From positions 372,001 through 436,000 of the forward strand of contig NZ_BTTW01000004.1 in assembly GCF_036245865.1 (NCBI RefSeq): a DNA stretch of 64,000 bases, given 5' to 3'. Of the stretch, positions 43,832 through 52,842 are shown in pieces; within the stretch, counting starts at the first letter, position 1; each line of letters starts with the position of its first letter. This DNA is from Corallococcus caeni (GTDB taxonomy: Bacteria; Myxococcota; Myxococcia; Myxococcales; Myxococcaceae). Below the pieces are notes generated by a model. The model did not search any database. It had not been told where the DNA came from and worked only from the letters and a program-made list of their open reading frames with translations. The translations under genes and the position numbers were made by a program.

Positions 43832-45037
43832 TCAAGCGCTCCGCGACGCGATGAGCGCGAGGTTGCGCGGAGACAGGCGCGGGTCGAAGAGCTGGAGGAG
43901 CTCGACCTGGAAGCCCAGTTCCTCCAGGAGGAGCGCGCGATCGAGCAGGAGCACGACCTCCAACGCCCTCGCGAAGCGATCCCGCAGCAGATGGCAGAGC
44001 AAGAGGTCACGTGTCTCGGCGCGAACGGACACCTCGAAGTCCTCCAGCTCTGCGTCCGTCATGCCGGGTTCAAGGCCGAGGCGCTCCAGGCGGTCGCGCG
44101 CGTAGACGGCGAAGGGTCCGTCATAGAGCGCTCGGGGCGCGTCCCCGGCCCGCACGAAGCCGCGCTCGGGAAAGCGCTGCCTCGTCAGGAGATCGAACGC
44201 GAAGCGCCACGCGTACACCCGCTTCATCCGTGCGAACTCCGCCTCGGACTTGTGATGCCGTCCCCGCGTCGTCAGCGCCAGGGCATGCGGGGTGAAGGGC
44301 AGCGGATGTGCGCCCCCGAAGCGGGAGACGGGGTAGTCCCGCGGGGCCTCCAGCTTGTCGTAGCAGCAGCCGATGTTCAGGACGAAGCCCGCCTCCTGGC
44401 TCTTGCGCAGCTGCGTGAGGGCGAGCGGCCCGCAGGTGTGCAGCCCGATGGAAGCCCGATCCCGGCCTGAGAAGAGCGGATCAATCCCCGGCTGGAGCCC
44501 GTCCTCGACGGAGGCCTGGATGAAACTCACGGTGTCCCCGCCCTGTCTCGCCAGCCACCGTCGACCCTTGTCCTGCAACGCGGCGTCCCGGTCGATGCTG
44601 TGGAAGGTCCACCCGAACGTCCGCGCACAGAGGCGGGCCAGATGTCCCATGCCCCCGCCGATATCGACCGCCTGGCGGACGAAGCGCGTTCTCGGCGCGA
44701 GCAGGGCGAGCACCCGCTCTAGCTCGTGGGTCTTCTTTGCGCTGAGCCCCTGCGTCTCCGTCACCGTCAGCGGGTGAAGGCCCTCGTGCCACGGCAGCGT
44801 CGTCAGCTCCTGGAGCGCGCCCAGGAGCGCGTCCAGGGACGGAGGCGGAACGCCCACGAGCACCCCCTGGTCCAGCAGCCGCTCGCCCGCTTCATCGAGC
44901 GACCGGGTATAGGCCCGCCAGTCCTCGGGATAGGCGGCGCCGGACCCCGGCCAGCCCTGGAGGATGGAGTGGGACCAGAGCGGGGACCAGGGCCGGAGCT
45001 GGTGCGTGAGCGCCTCGAGTCGCGCCTGGAAGTCCAT
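43832..45037 (-). CDS. METTL25/RRNAD1-like methyltransferase
   Basis: A 401-aa class I SAM methyltransferase. Motif I is AVDIGGGMGHLARLCA, and the substrate-side block GLHTCGPLALTQLRK with VLNIGCCYDKL is characteristic of the METTL25 family, best known from eukaryotes. LSAKKTHELERVLALLA precedes motif I as in those proteins. The C-terminal 150 residues are helical. The ATG at 45037 is the first in frame. Substrate not known for bacterial members. It is convergent with the Imm-5-like gene and precedes a serine hydrolase gene on the same strand. Confidence 0.82.
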   Translation of the reverse strand: MDFQARLEALTHQLRPWSPLWSHSILQGWPGSGAAYPEDWRAYTRSLDEAGERLLDQGVLVGVPPPSLDALLGALQELTTLPWHEGLHPLTVTETQGLSAKKTHELERVLALLAPRTRFVRQAVDIGGGMGHLARLCARTFGWTFHSIDRDAALQDKGRRWLARQGGDTVSFIQASVEDGLQPGIDPLFSGRDRASIGLHTCGPLALTQLRKSQEAGFVLNIGCCYDKLEAPRDYPVSRFGGAHPLPFTPHALALTTRGRHHKSEAEFARMKRVYAWRFAFDLLTRQRFPERGFVRAGDAPRALYDGPFAVYARDRLERLGLEPGMTDAELEDFEVSVRAETRDLLLCHLLRDRFARALEVVLLLDRALLLEELGFQVELLQLFDPRLSPRNLALIASRSA

Positions 45038-45075
45038 GTCGGCGCATCCTATGCGCCGCCGCCCCGCCGGTTGGT

Positions 45076-46482
45076 TCAGTTCTCAGCCAGGCCGAGGTTC
45101 GTCACGCGGCCATCCGGGATGATGCTTACCTTGTAGCGCCAGGTCGCGGTCCCGAACTTCACCAGGTACGTGTAGACGCGGTCATCGCCCAGCACCTCGC
45201 GCTTCACCAGGACGAGCGGCCCCGTCGGCCCCAGGTCCTGCAACAGGTCCTGGTAGTAAGGCACGGCCTCCGGGAAGAACCAGCTCGGCAGGTACGCGAA
45301 GTCTGCCGGATCCAGCGTCCCGTTGCGGAGCTGTTCGAGCATCGCCGTGAACCGCGCCGTCATCGCCGGCTCCTGGTCGGGAATGGGCGCCAGGGGCGGC
45401 ACCGCGAGCGCGGGGTTCACGAGGGCCGCGATCCCGTCCGAGAACGCCGTGGGGTTCGCGGTGTTGGAGTTGATCAACACCACGATGGACAGCTCGTCCC
45501 CAAGGAACCGGGAGTAGACGCAGACGAAGCCCTGCCAACCACCGGTGTGCTGATGCAGCGGCTTGCCCGCGCGCTCCTGGAGCATCCAGCCAAAGCCATA
45601 CGGATAGGAGGCCCCGCTGTTGAGTTTCACGGGTGACAGGATCTGCTGCCAGCTCCCCCGGCCCAGGATGGCCCGCTGATCCACGGCGGCGTCCCAGGCC
45701 AGCACGTCCTTCAAGGAGAAGTAGAGCGAACCGTCCGCGTTGCGATTCAACGACGGCGAAACCCACTTCTGGTTCTTCACCACGCCGTCGACCACGCTGT
45801 AGCCGGCCGCTCGGTTCGGGATGACGTCCTCTTCGCTGATGCCTCGCGCGGTCGACATGTGCGCGGGCCGGAAGACCTGCGACCCCAGGACGTTGACGTA
45901 GGAGGTGCCCGCGACCTGGTTCACCAGGATGCCCAGCAGGACGTAGCCCGTGTTGCTGTAGTTCCAGCGCAGGCCGGCGGGGAACTGGAGGGGGCGCCCA
46001 TAGGCAATCTGCCGGTAGTCCGCGTCCGTGTAGTCCTGCCGCAGGTCGAGCACGTCGTAGATGTCGCCGACGCCGGAGGTGTGCGTCAGCAGGTGGCGCA
46101 CCGTGATGGGCCGCCACGTCGCGGGCGCGTCGGGGAAGTACTTGGTAATGCTGTCGGACAGCACCACCCTGCCGGCCTCCACCTGGAGCATCACCGCCAT
46201 CGCGGTGAACATCTTCCCCACGGAGCCGGACTGGAAGAGGGTGTCCGCCTCCACGGGGACCTGGTGCTCCAGATTCGCGAAGCCATACCCTTTCGCCAAC
46301 ACGACCCGCCCGTGACTCACGACGCCCACGGCGAGGCCGGGCACTCCCTGCCGTTTCTGCTCCGCGCGCACGAAGGCTTCAATCCGCTCGCGCAGCGCAT
46401 CATGCGCGGCGGCAGGGCCCCCCAGGAGCAGGCCCACGAGAAGGACAGCCACGGCTGCGGTGGATTTCGACGGATTGCGCAT
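45076..46482 (-). CDS. Exported serine hydrolase (class C beta-lactamase/DD-peptidase fold)
   Basis: A 468-aa member of the beta-lactamase-related serine hydrolase family. A signal (VAVLLVGLLLGGPAAAHD) precedes the SxxK motif at Ser87-Lys90 in FQSGSVGKMFT. YSNTGYVLLG supplies the YxN motif and HTGGWQGF the KTG-equivalent. The last 100 residues form an added beta domain. Such enzymes act as esterases, DD-peptidases or D-aminopeptidases; resistance to beta-lactams should not be assumed. The start at 46482 directly precedes the signal peptide. Confidence 0.9.
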   Translation of the reverse strand: MRNPSKSTAAVAVLLVGLLLGGPAAAHDALRERIEAFVRAEQKRQGVPGLAVGVVSHGRVVLAKGYGFANLEHQVPVEADTLFQSGSVGKMFTAMAVMLQVEAGRVVLSDSITKYFPDAPATWRPITVRHLLTHTSGVGDIYDVLDLRQDYTDADYRQIAYGRPLQFPAGLRWNYSNTGYVLLGILVNQVAGTSYVNVLGSQVFRPAHMSTARGISEEDVIPNRAAGYSVVDGVVKNQKWVSPSLNRNADGSLYFSLKDVLAWDAAVDQRAILGRGSWQQILSPVKLNSGASYPYGFGWMLQERAGKPLHQHTGGWQGFVCVYSRFLGDELSIVVLINSNTANPTAFSDGIAALVNPALAVPPLAPIPDQEPAMTARFTAMLEQLRNGTLDPADFAYLPSWFFPEAVPYYQDLLQDLGPTGPLVLVKREVLGDDRVYTYLVKFGTATWRYKVSIIPDGRVTNLGLAEN

Positions 46483-46622
46483 AGGGGCTCCCTGCGCCCG
46501 GAAGAGGGCTTCTCCAGGAGTTCCCGGCCGCGCAAACGATGCAGGAGGGATGCAAGGGATTGACGTCTCCGGCGTGCAGGGCAGGGAATCCGGCTCGGAC
46601 TTCCTGCCGTTTGCACGTCGGC

Positions 46623-49600
46623 CTACTCCTGGACGGCCGCGGACGTAGGCCCACGCAGGGACACGCGTTGCTCCAGGGCCCCGAGCGCGGCCTGCACGGC
46701 GTCCTTGTACGCCGTGTACCTGGAGGCTTCGTAGCGCCCCTTCGCCCGCTGGATGCGGAAGTCCTGCGTGAGCACGCCATCCGCCAGCCGGGACGCCAGC
46801 TTCCACTCCGCGTAGTCCGTGGTGCCGGAGCGCTCCTTCAGGTCCTGCGCCGTGAGGTCCTGGCCCGAGGGCACCTCGAAATGGGTCACGCTCTCGATGA
46901 CGAGGGGCGCCCTCATTTCAAAGGGAGAGTCGCGTCGCTCCGTCTCCCGGAGGCTGAGGAAGTTGTGCTCCCAGGGCGAGGGCAGTTGCCCCACGATGCC
47001 GCCGCCCGCGGAGGCGAAGCGGCCGCGCATGACATATTCGATGTTCAAGGCCAGCGGGCGCTCGGGCTCCTCCAGGTCGGGGGCCTCCAGGGTGGTGACG
47101 CTCACGCCCGCCCGGGTGCCTCCCATCACGGAGGCCATCAGCTCCGCGCGCTCGGAGGGCTCTTCGCTGGAGAGGTAGTAGCGCAGGGCGGAGGCAAGGC
47201 CTCCCGTCAGCGTCACCTGCTCCTTCACGTGCAGCGTCGTCCCCTGGAGGCGGACATGGCGTTCGGCGCGGACCTGGCTCTGGGAGGGCTCGGGAATGCG
47301 CACGAGCCGGGACTTCGTGCCATCCAGCACCAACGCCTCCCGGCCGCCCAATCCAATCTCCGCGCTGTTCATGGGCGCGATGGATTTGTTCGTCACGTCC
47401 ACGAAGGTGCCCCCGCCCACCGTCGGCAGGTAGACGACCATGTGGTCGAACTGGTCCAACGAGGGCGTGTCCGCGACGACGGGGCCGCCCGTCCGCACGA
47501 GCGCCAGCTGCGAGGCAATCCCGGCGGCGCCGAGCAGCTGGTGCAAGAGGAGCGAGTGGTCCTTGCAGTCGCCGGTGCGGTTGCCGAGGATTTCGTCCAC
47601 GGCGTGCGGAATGCGGGCCCGGGCGCCGAAGAGGATGCCCCGGTACGTCAGGCTCTTCTGGACCCAGCGGGCCAGCGCGGCGGCACGCGTCGCCTCATCC
47701 TTGGACGTACCCCCCTCCTTGGCGGCCAGCGCCTTCACGGTGGCCACGGGCGCGAGCTGCGCGGCGATGGACTTCAGGTAGTCGGTCCCCTCGGCCTCCC
47801 ACGTCGTGCCGACGGGGGCGAGCCACGCCATGGGCAGGTACTCCTGGTAGTCGGGCTGCATGCCCTCCTCGCGGTAGAGGGCGGGCTGCTCGACGACAAA
47901 GGTCCATGCATCGGGCGTCTGGAGGGGCTTGAGGCCGGGCGAGGCTCGCCACTGCATCGCGTCCACGTCGCCGCGGACGTAGAGCACGGCGTGTGACGTG
48001 GGGATGCTCGCGAAGAAGTCATGTTCGAGGAAGCGCATGGCCCGCGGCGGCGTGAGGTCGCGCCGGGTGACCACCACGTCGACGGTGTGCCCGGGCTTCA
48101 GGCCCGGCACGGGCACCACCAGGGTGCGGCGCTGGGTGCCCTGCTGCGCGGAGGCCTTGTCGGAGACGTAGCAGTCCTCCACCTTGCCCCTGGCCACCAC
48201 GCGGCCCCGCTCATCCCGGACTTCCACCCGGTTGACGAAGATCTCCTCGGACAGCGGGTTGAGCTCGAACTCGAAGGTGTTGAAGCGCTCCACGCCCGCC
48301 GCGTTGTGCACCTGGACCCGGCGCAGGTCGGTGGTGCGCAGCTCCTTTCCCTTCACGAAGGAGATGGCGGTGGCCCGCAGGAGGTACTGGCCATTGTGGC
48401 CCGGCGCCTTGGCGGGCTTGTCACTCCGGGCCAGCAGCTCCGCTGGCAGCGCGACCTCCTCGATGGGCGTCTTGAGCACGGAGTTCACCCCCTGGCCCAG
48501 CGTGCCGGACACATGCTCCAGAAACTGGCGCGTGTCCGCGGAGGAGGGCTCCAGCTCGAGCGCCTTCTCCAGGGAGGACTTGGCCTCCGCATAGCGCTTG
48601 AGCGCGTACTCGGCGCGGGCCCGGACCTGGTAGCTCCTGGAGGACTGCGCCGACCTGCTCACCATCTGCTCGGCGACCTCCAGGGCGAGCTTGGGCTTCC
48701 TGGCCTCCAACCACGTGTCCACCAGGGCTTCGGAGACCTCCAGCGTGTAGCCCTCGCGCTTCTGCCGCTGACCCAGGAGGGCGGCGGCCTGCGCGGGGGC
48801 GCCCTTGCGCCGCAGGATGTCCGCGTGCATGAGCGTGGCGCCCGTCGAGTCGGCTCGCTTCCGGTACTGCTGGATGACCTGGAGCGCCTGCGCGACGCGG
48901 CCCTTCTCCTCGAGCAGCGAGAGATACCGACGCAGGTGGGACTCGTTGGTGAGGCGGGATGGAAAAACCGAGGCGTAGGCCTGGAACCCCTCGGCCTCGC
49001 GGCCGCTGCGCACGAGCAGGTAGGCCCGCCAGGACTCCAGCCGCAGCTCCCCCCGGAACCGTTTCGCGTGGGCGTTGATGAGCGTAAGCCCCTCCTCGTA
49101 CCGCCCTGCGCCGCTGTACGCGGCCACGGCGTTGACGAGCAGCATCGGCTCTCCGGGCTCCAGTTCGAAGGCGCGCTTGAACCAGGGCAGGGCCGAGGCG
49201 AAGTCATCCCGGTCCGAGTAGTACCGCGCGATGCTGTCGAAGACCTTCGCGTGAGTGGTCGCGGAGGCCTTGCCCACCGCCGCGGAGCGGGGCGCCGTCG
49301 AAGGGGCGCTGAGCTTGACGGCATCCAGCGCCGAGCGGACCCGGGTGCCCAGCGTGGGCTGGTTCTTGGCCCACCATCCGGCGAGCAGGTACGCCATGTC
49401 CCCATCCCGGAACACGCGCAGCTCGTACTCGTCGACCGCTCCCTCTTCGTTCTGGGTCTCGTAGGTGAAGGCCCGGCCCGAGAGCTTGTCCGAGGTGATC
49501 TCGCGGGCATTGCGGACCGTGGCTTCGTCAGAGTCGACGGCGAGGACGTTCAGCAGGCCGTGGGCCAGGGCGTCCGGAGAGGGCTCCTCCCCGAAGAGCC

Positions 49601-50702
49601 AGATGGGGACGACGAGCATGCTGGTGTTGTCTCCAACCGCGCCGAAGTCCGCTTCGGGAAACTCCGTCGCGAGGTTGTTGGGCCGTTCCCAGAGCCGCCC
49701 GTCCAATTCGACGGAGTAGCCATACTCCGTGGACTGTCCCGTCAGGGGGCTTGCGGCCGCGGCGGGGGCGGACTTGCGCTGGGGATCCACCATGGAGAAG
49801 CGCGAGAACAGGCGGTCCGCCTCCTCGAAGAGCTCCTTCTCGTCCTTCGTGCTGCCCCACGCCATGAGTTGATAGGCGTATCCTTCGTGCGAGTAGACCC
49901 ACTGCACGTACGTCAGCGGCATCTGCTTGTGATGGGCGCGGGTGCGCATGCGGATGCCCTTGAGCGCACCGACGGCATGGGGTTCGCGCGACAGTTTTTC
50001 GACCGCGCCCAGGCCGCTCTCGAGGTTGGCGGCCACCACGTCAGCGATCAGCTCGGTGCTGTCCTCACCGCCAGGGGCTTCTCCGTCCGCGGACTTCTCC
50101 GGGATGATGATGAAGAACATCTGGGCCTTGCCACCGCGCGCCATGGCGAACTTCGCAAGCTTGTTGAGCCGTGGGGCGTTCATCGTTATCCAGGGGCTGC
50201 CTGGATGCTGGAAGGCAAAGTTGAACTCCTCGTCACGGATGCCTTCGTCGGGCTTCTCCGCCCGGAAATCCGCGGGGATTTCATCCCGCCGTGAGAGGGC
50301 GTTGAAGAAGCCAAACCCCATGCCGCCGAGGAGGAGGACCGAGAGCGCGACGGCCCACCCCGCGTGCGTGCGTCCCTTCAGCCGCCGTTCCTTGTCGGAG
50401 CGGAGCTCCAGCAGGCTGGTGACGGCGAGGAACAGTCCCAGCAGCAAGAGGACGAACGTGACCAGGGGCACCAGGACGGCCCGGAAAGGGAAGTCGAGCA
50501 CGGGCGTGATCAAGCTTGAGACGAGCATCACCAGCGCGGCGATCTCCACGACCACCAGCGAATAGATCGCCTTGCGGTTCGTGGAGGCTTCTCGAAGTGC
50601 CTCGCGGTGTTTGAAGAGGCCGAAGAGAAGGAGAAGGATCCAGATCAGATTGCCGGGGAGCAGGCCAGGGTCCGTCGCCGCGGCGAAGAGCAGGGTAGTC
50701 AT
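46623..50702 (-). CDS. Giant membrane protein with TPRs, DUF3857-like and transglutaminase-like domains
   Basis: A 1359-aa protein. Four hydrophobic segments lie within the first 140 residues, then a soluble region of some 350 residues of unknown fold. TPR-like helices follow at about 515-800 (DFASALPWFKRAFELEPGEP, KRYAEAKSSLEKALELEPSS). Next is a DUF3857-like beta domain, then a transglutaminase core with Cys1046 in GDCKDHSLLLHQLLG, His1087 in FDHMVVYLP and Asp in FVDVTN. A beta-rich C-terminal domain closes it. The catalytic triad is intact, so protease, amidase or cross-linking activity is possible. Role unknown. Confidence 0.88.
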   Translation of the reverse strand: MTTLLFAAATDPGLLPGNLIWILLLLFGLFKHREALREASTNRKAIYSLVVVEIAALVMLVSSLITPVLDFPFRAVLVPLVTFVLLLLGLFLAVTSLLELRSDKERRLKGRTHAGWAVALSVLLLGGMGFGFFNALSRRDEIPADFRAEKPDEGIRDEEFNFAFQHPGSPWITMNAPRLNKLAKFAMARGGKAQMFFIIIPEKSADGEAPGGEDSTELIADVVAANLESGLGAVEKLSREPHAVGALKGIRMRTRAHHKQMPLTYVQWVYSHEGYAYQLMAWGSTKDEKELFEEADRLFSRFSMVDPQRKSAPAAAASPLTGQSTEYGYSVELDGRLWERPNNLATEFPEADFGAVGDNTSMLVVPIWLFGEEPSPDALAHGLLNVLAVDSDEATVRNAREITSDKLSGRAFTYETQNEEGAVDEYELRVFRDGDMAYLLAGWWAKNQPTLGTRVRSALDAVKLSAPSTAPRSAAVGKASATTHAKVFDSIARYYSDRDDFASALPWFKRAFELEPGEPMLLVNAVAAYSGAGRYEEGLTLINAHAKRFRGELRLESWRAYLLVRSGREAEGFQAYASVFPSRLTNESHLRRYLSLLEEKGRVAQALQVIQQYRKRADSTGATLMHADILRRKGAPAQAAALLGQRQKREGYTLEVSEALVDTWLEARKPKLALEVAEQMVSRSAQSSRSYQVRARAEYALKRYAEAKSSLEKALELEPSSADTRQFLEHVSGTLGQGVNSVLKTPIEEVALPAELLARSDKPAKAPGHNGQYLLRATAISFVKGKELRTTDLRRVQVHNAAGVERFNTFEFELNPLSEEIFVNRVEVRDERGRVVARGKVEDCYVSDKASAQQGTQRRTLVVPVPGLKPGHTVDVVVTRRDLTPPRAMRFLEHDFFASIPTSHAVLYVRGDVDAMQWRASPGLKPLQTPDAWTFVVEQPALYREEGMQPDYQEYLPMAWLAPVGTTWEAEGTDYLKSIAAQLAPVATVKALAAKEGGTSKDEATRAAALARWVQKSLTYRGILFGARARIPHAVDEILGNRTGDCKDHSLLLHQLLGAAGIASQLALVRTGGPVVADTPSLDQFDHMVVYLPTVGGGTFVDVTNKSIAPMNSAEIGLGGREALVLDGTKSRLVRIPEPSQSQVRAERHVRLQGTTLHVKEQVTLTGGLASALRYYLSSEEPSERAELMASVMGGTRAGVSVTTLEAPDLEEPERPLALNIEYVMRGRFASAGGGIVGQLPSPWEHNFLSLRETERRDSPFEMRAPLVIESVTHFEVPSGQDLTAQDLKERSGTTDYAEWKLASRLADGVLTQDFRIQRAKGRYEASRYTAYKDAVQAALGALEQRVSLRGPTSAAVQE

Positions 50703-50899
50703 GTGAGGATGAACAGCAGCCTAACAGGCGCGGCGCCTGCCATCCCATCCCCCCAGGCTTCACAAAGGACAACGCCCGGACTTCAAAGCGTGTAATTCAT
50801 TGTCTTCCGGAAAGACTCAGCGCTGGGCGAGGTCTGGTATTACCCAGTCAGACATTGACGGAGCCGGCTCCACGCGCAGACGCCTCCGGAGAGATTTCC

Positions 50900-50969
50900 G
50901 AGGCGCTGCAAGGGATTGAGGGGAGTGGGCCCTCCTGGATTCGAACCAGGGACCAATCGGTTATGAGCC
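50900..50969. repeat. Left att direct repeat (orphan tRNA fragment)
   Basis: It is identical over 70 bases to 56100-56169 and contains the 3' 44 bases of the tRNA plus 26 bases beyond its 3' end. Identity stops at 50970 inside the anticodon-stem region. Confidence 0.93.
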
Positions 50970-51101
50970 AGGGTGGGGCCGGTTGGCAGGGGCTCGCAGG
51001 CCCTGGCACTGGCCCGCAACCTGCGGAAAGGACTGAGGCTTCCCAGGGCACGGGGGCGGCGCCGGTTGGCACCGTTTCCACGGTTTCGACTCGCCGTGGT
51101 G

Positions 51102-51118
51102 CGCCGGTGGTGCGGAAC
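51102..51118 (+). repeat. 17-bp island repeat, copy 1
   Basis: CGCCGGTGGTGCGGAAC, also found at 52642-52658 and 56038-56054. Here it directly precedes the HTH start codon. Copies 1 and 3 flank the two att repeats, so they may be integrase arm sites. Confidence 0.7.
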
Positions 51119-51301
51119 ATGGTGCGGCCGGTGGCCTCGCCGATGCTCACGGTTCGCGAGGTGGCGGAGGAGTTGGCCGTTTGCCGGGCCACCGTCTACG
51201 CGCTCCTTGAACGCGGGGAACTGGAGCGGGTGTGGGTTGGGGGCTCTATCCGCATCTCGGCCGCGTCGCTGGAGGCGCTCCTTGCCCGAGGGCGGCGCTG
51301 A
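51119..51301 (+). CDS. Excisionase-like HTH protein, copy 1
   Basis: A 60-aa protein whose core LTVREVAEELAVCRATVYALLE is the HTH of the excisionase/AlpA (HTH_17, MerR-like) family. LERVWVGGSIRISAASLEALL is the wing and last helix. These proteins act as recombination directionality factors or small regulators. The reading frame is open further upstream through the left att repeat, and in the excised circle it would join the integrase tail in frame. ATG 51119 is used here; ATG 51143 begins exactly at the HTH. Confidence 0.7.
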   Translation: MVRPVASPMLTVREVAEELAVCRATVYALLERGELERVWVGGSIRISAASLEALLARGRR

Positions 51302-51471
51302 TTCTCCGGTTGGAGCGGCGATGCCGCTACGGAGCACGGGGTGCGCTGGCACTGGAGCGTTTGTCACGAGCGGAGGATGGCCGCATCGCCGCTCCCCGCA
51401 ACAGTGCCCTCATCCTTCCTATTGGCTCCTTCCTATTAGCATTGCCGTTGGCAAGGGGGTTCGGCGCCGCG

Positions 51472-51708
51472 TCACGCCTTCGCGTCTTCTGTCGCCTGCG
51501 TGTAGCTGGCCATCAGGGTGGCCGTGGTGATCCGGCGGAACTCGTCCGGTCCGCGCGCGAGCGTGAGGTGGTGGACTTTTCCCTTGCCGGGCACATCGAC
51601 GCCCTTGAAGTCGACGTCCGTCACCGTCCAGGGACCGCCCGCGGGAGCGGAATTCTCGACCCATCGGGACCCGACGTACACCTGCGTGGCTGCGTTGAGT
51701 GAGCTCAT
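51472..51708 (-). CDS. Small island protein, copy 1
   Basis: A 78-aa product of unknown function. It is a paralog of the product at 51996-52256: both share an N-terminal GSRWVENSA/GSEWIENSA block, a W-x-V strand, a Pro-x-Lys turn, a hydrophobic VHHLTL/ILTVKL strand and a C-terminal LMASYT/LMAKYT. The upstream 50 bases are also duplicated. Compact beta-type fold likely. The conserved paralogy at the protein level supports it being a real gene. Confidence 0.65.
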   Translation of the reverse strand: MSSLNAATQVYVGSRWVENSAPAGGPWTVTDVDFKGVDVPGKGKVHHLTLARGPDEFRRITTATLMASYTQATEDAKA

Positions 51709-51995
51709 GCCCCGAACTCTACCCGTCCCTGTATTTCGGCGAACGCCGCCCCTCTCGCCCTGCCCTTAGTCCAGGTCACGCGTGAGGCTGACGACTCCTG
51801 TACGGTGGGCGCGCTCGGCCTCATCAACGGCTGCCTCGACGTCATCGACGGCGGCCCGCTTGAAGGTTGGGTTGGGTGACGTGCGTCCTCGAGGATGGCC
51901 GCCCGGGCCGCTTCGAGTGCACCCTGACGCCCCCAACGGCGCGGACCTCCCGGCGAGGCGGGCGCTGACTACGCCCTGCGCCTGCACCGCCGAGG
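51709..51995. other. Decayed coding-like stretch between small island genes
   Basis: Several short protein-like fragments appear in different frames, for example CTVGALGLINGCLDVIDGG then LEDGRPGRFECTL on the plus strand, and AAVDDVEAAVDEAERAHRTG on the minus strand. None has a start with a ribosome site. It looks like a degraded gene or genes. Confidence 0.3.
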
Positions 51996-52256
51996 TCAGC
52001 TCTCTGCGTCGTCCTTATCTTTGAAGGGCGTGTACTTGGCCATCAAGTCACGCACCGTGACGACCCGGGGTCTGCAGCCGTCAGCCATAAGCTTGACGGT
52101 GAGGATTCTGTCCTTTTCCGGAATGTCGACAGTGGCCCCGGTGCAGGCAACCACCTTCCAGATGGTCCGGCCGGCGGTGCCCTCTCCGGTGGCAGCACTG
52201 TTCTCGATCCACTCGGACCCCATTCGTGCTTTGGCGGTGGTGTCGTTCGGGTTCAT
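51996..52256 (-). CDS. Small island protein, copy 2
   Basis: An 86-aa paralog of the 51472 product with the same GSEWIENSA and LMAKYT landmarks and an acidic tail (FKDKDDAES). It has two Cys (VVACTG, ADGC) that copy 1 lacks. The upstream sequence GGACTCTACCCGTCCCTG is nearly the same as that before copy 1, so promoter and gene were duplicated together. Function unknown. Confidence 0.65.
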   Translation of the reverse strand: MNPNDTTAKARMGSEWIENSAATGEGTAGRTIWKVVACTGATVDIPEKDRILTVKLMADGCRPRVVTVRDLMAKYTPFKDKDDAES

Positions 52257-52681
52257 GCCCGGGACTCTACCCGTCCCTGGCTTCCGGGTAACGCCGCCCC
52301 TTTTCGCTCTGCATGCCCCCCTCGATCGAGACCGCCCTCATCGTGCTCGCGGTGAGCCAGCTCTTGGTCCCCCTCCTCAACGGGTTGCTGGCCCGGCGGC
52401 AGACGAAGCACGAGCAGGCCGTGGACCAGGTGCCGTTGCTCGTTCCCTCAAGCCGGGGCGAAGCCAGGGCCAGGGTAGGAGAGCCCCGCCTTTGCCGCGA
52501 CGGTAGAGGAGCCGGGGGGCGGGTTGGCAGGGGTTCGCAGGCCCTGTCAGCGCCTCGCAACCTGCGTAAAGGATTGAGACTCTCCAGGGCGCGGGGGGGC
52601 GCCGGTTGGCACCGCTTCCACGGTTTCGACTCGCCGTGGTGCGCCGGTGGTGCGGAACGTGGTGCGGCCGGGGCCCCGCCG
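52257..52681. other. Region upstream of second HTH gene
   Basis: From 52313 an ATG opens a frame with one hydrophobic helix (ALIVLAVSQLLVPLLNGLLA) followed by ARRQTKHEQ. It could be a tiny membrane protein or simply the open upstream part of the HTH frame. From 52522 the sequence is copy B of the long repeat, which carries a TGA and a one-base deletion relative to the copy A reading frame. Confidence 0.4.
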
Positions 52682-52842
52682 ATGCTCACGGTGCGCGAGG
52701 TAGCGGAGGCTCTGGTAGTGTGCCGGGCCACCGTCTACGCGCTCCTAGAACGCGGGGCGCTGGAGCGGGTGTGGGTTGGGGGCTCTATCCGCATCTCGGC
52801 CGCGTCGCTGGAGGCGCTCCTCGCCCGGGGGACGCCGCTGAT
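52522..52842 (+). repeat. Long imperfect direct repeat, copy B
   Basis: Second copy of the 50981-51302 repeat. Indels just before the HTH start shift the upstream frame, so only the HTH part stays intact. Confidence 0.85.
52642..52658 (+). repeat. 17-bp island repeat, copy 2
   Basis: CGCCGGTGGTGCGGAAC, identical to 51102-51118 and 56038-56054. A GTG follows directly where copy 1 has ATG. Confidence 0.7.

Larger units (their letters stand above)
50703..51118. other. Left junction of the genomic island
   Basis: These 416 bases hold no independent gene. To 50899 they are chromosomal flank upstream of the giant membrane protein gene, presumably its promoter. The 70-base left repeat lies at 50900-50969. 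The rest is the leader of the first HTH gene and part of the repeat duplicated at 52522. Confidence 0.6.
50981..51302 (+). repeat. Long imperfect direct repeat, copy A
   Basis: About 320 bases resembling 52522-52842 (offset about 1540), from GGTTGGCAGGGG through the HTH coding end. It includes a conserved CCACGG/CCGTGG inverted repeat (51078-51099; 52618-52639 in copy B). Confidence 0.85.

Noticed and set aside
45076..46482. Annotating the serine hydrolase as a beta-lactamase resistance gene
   Set aside because: The SxxK and YxN motifs only place it in the broad serine hydrolase family. The HTGG in place of KTG and the extra C-terminal domain fit esterase or peptidase members.
50855..51301. 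A 148-residue protein beginning before the left att repeat and ending with the HTH
   Set aside because: The first half translates the orphan tRNA fragment and lacks a ribosome site. The HTH alone is annotated; the continuous frame is interpreted through the circular form instead.
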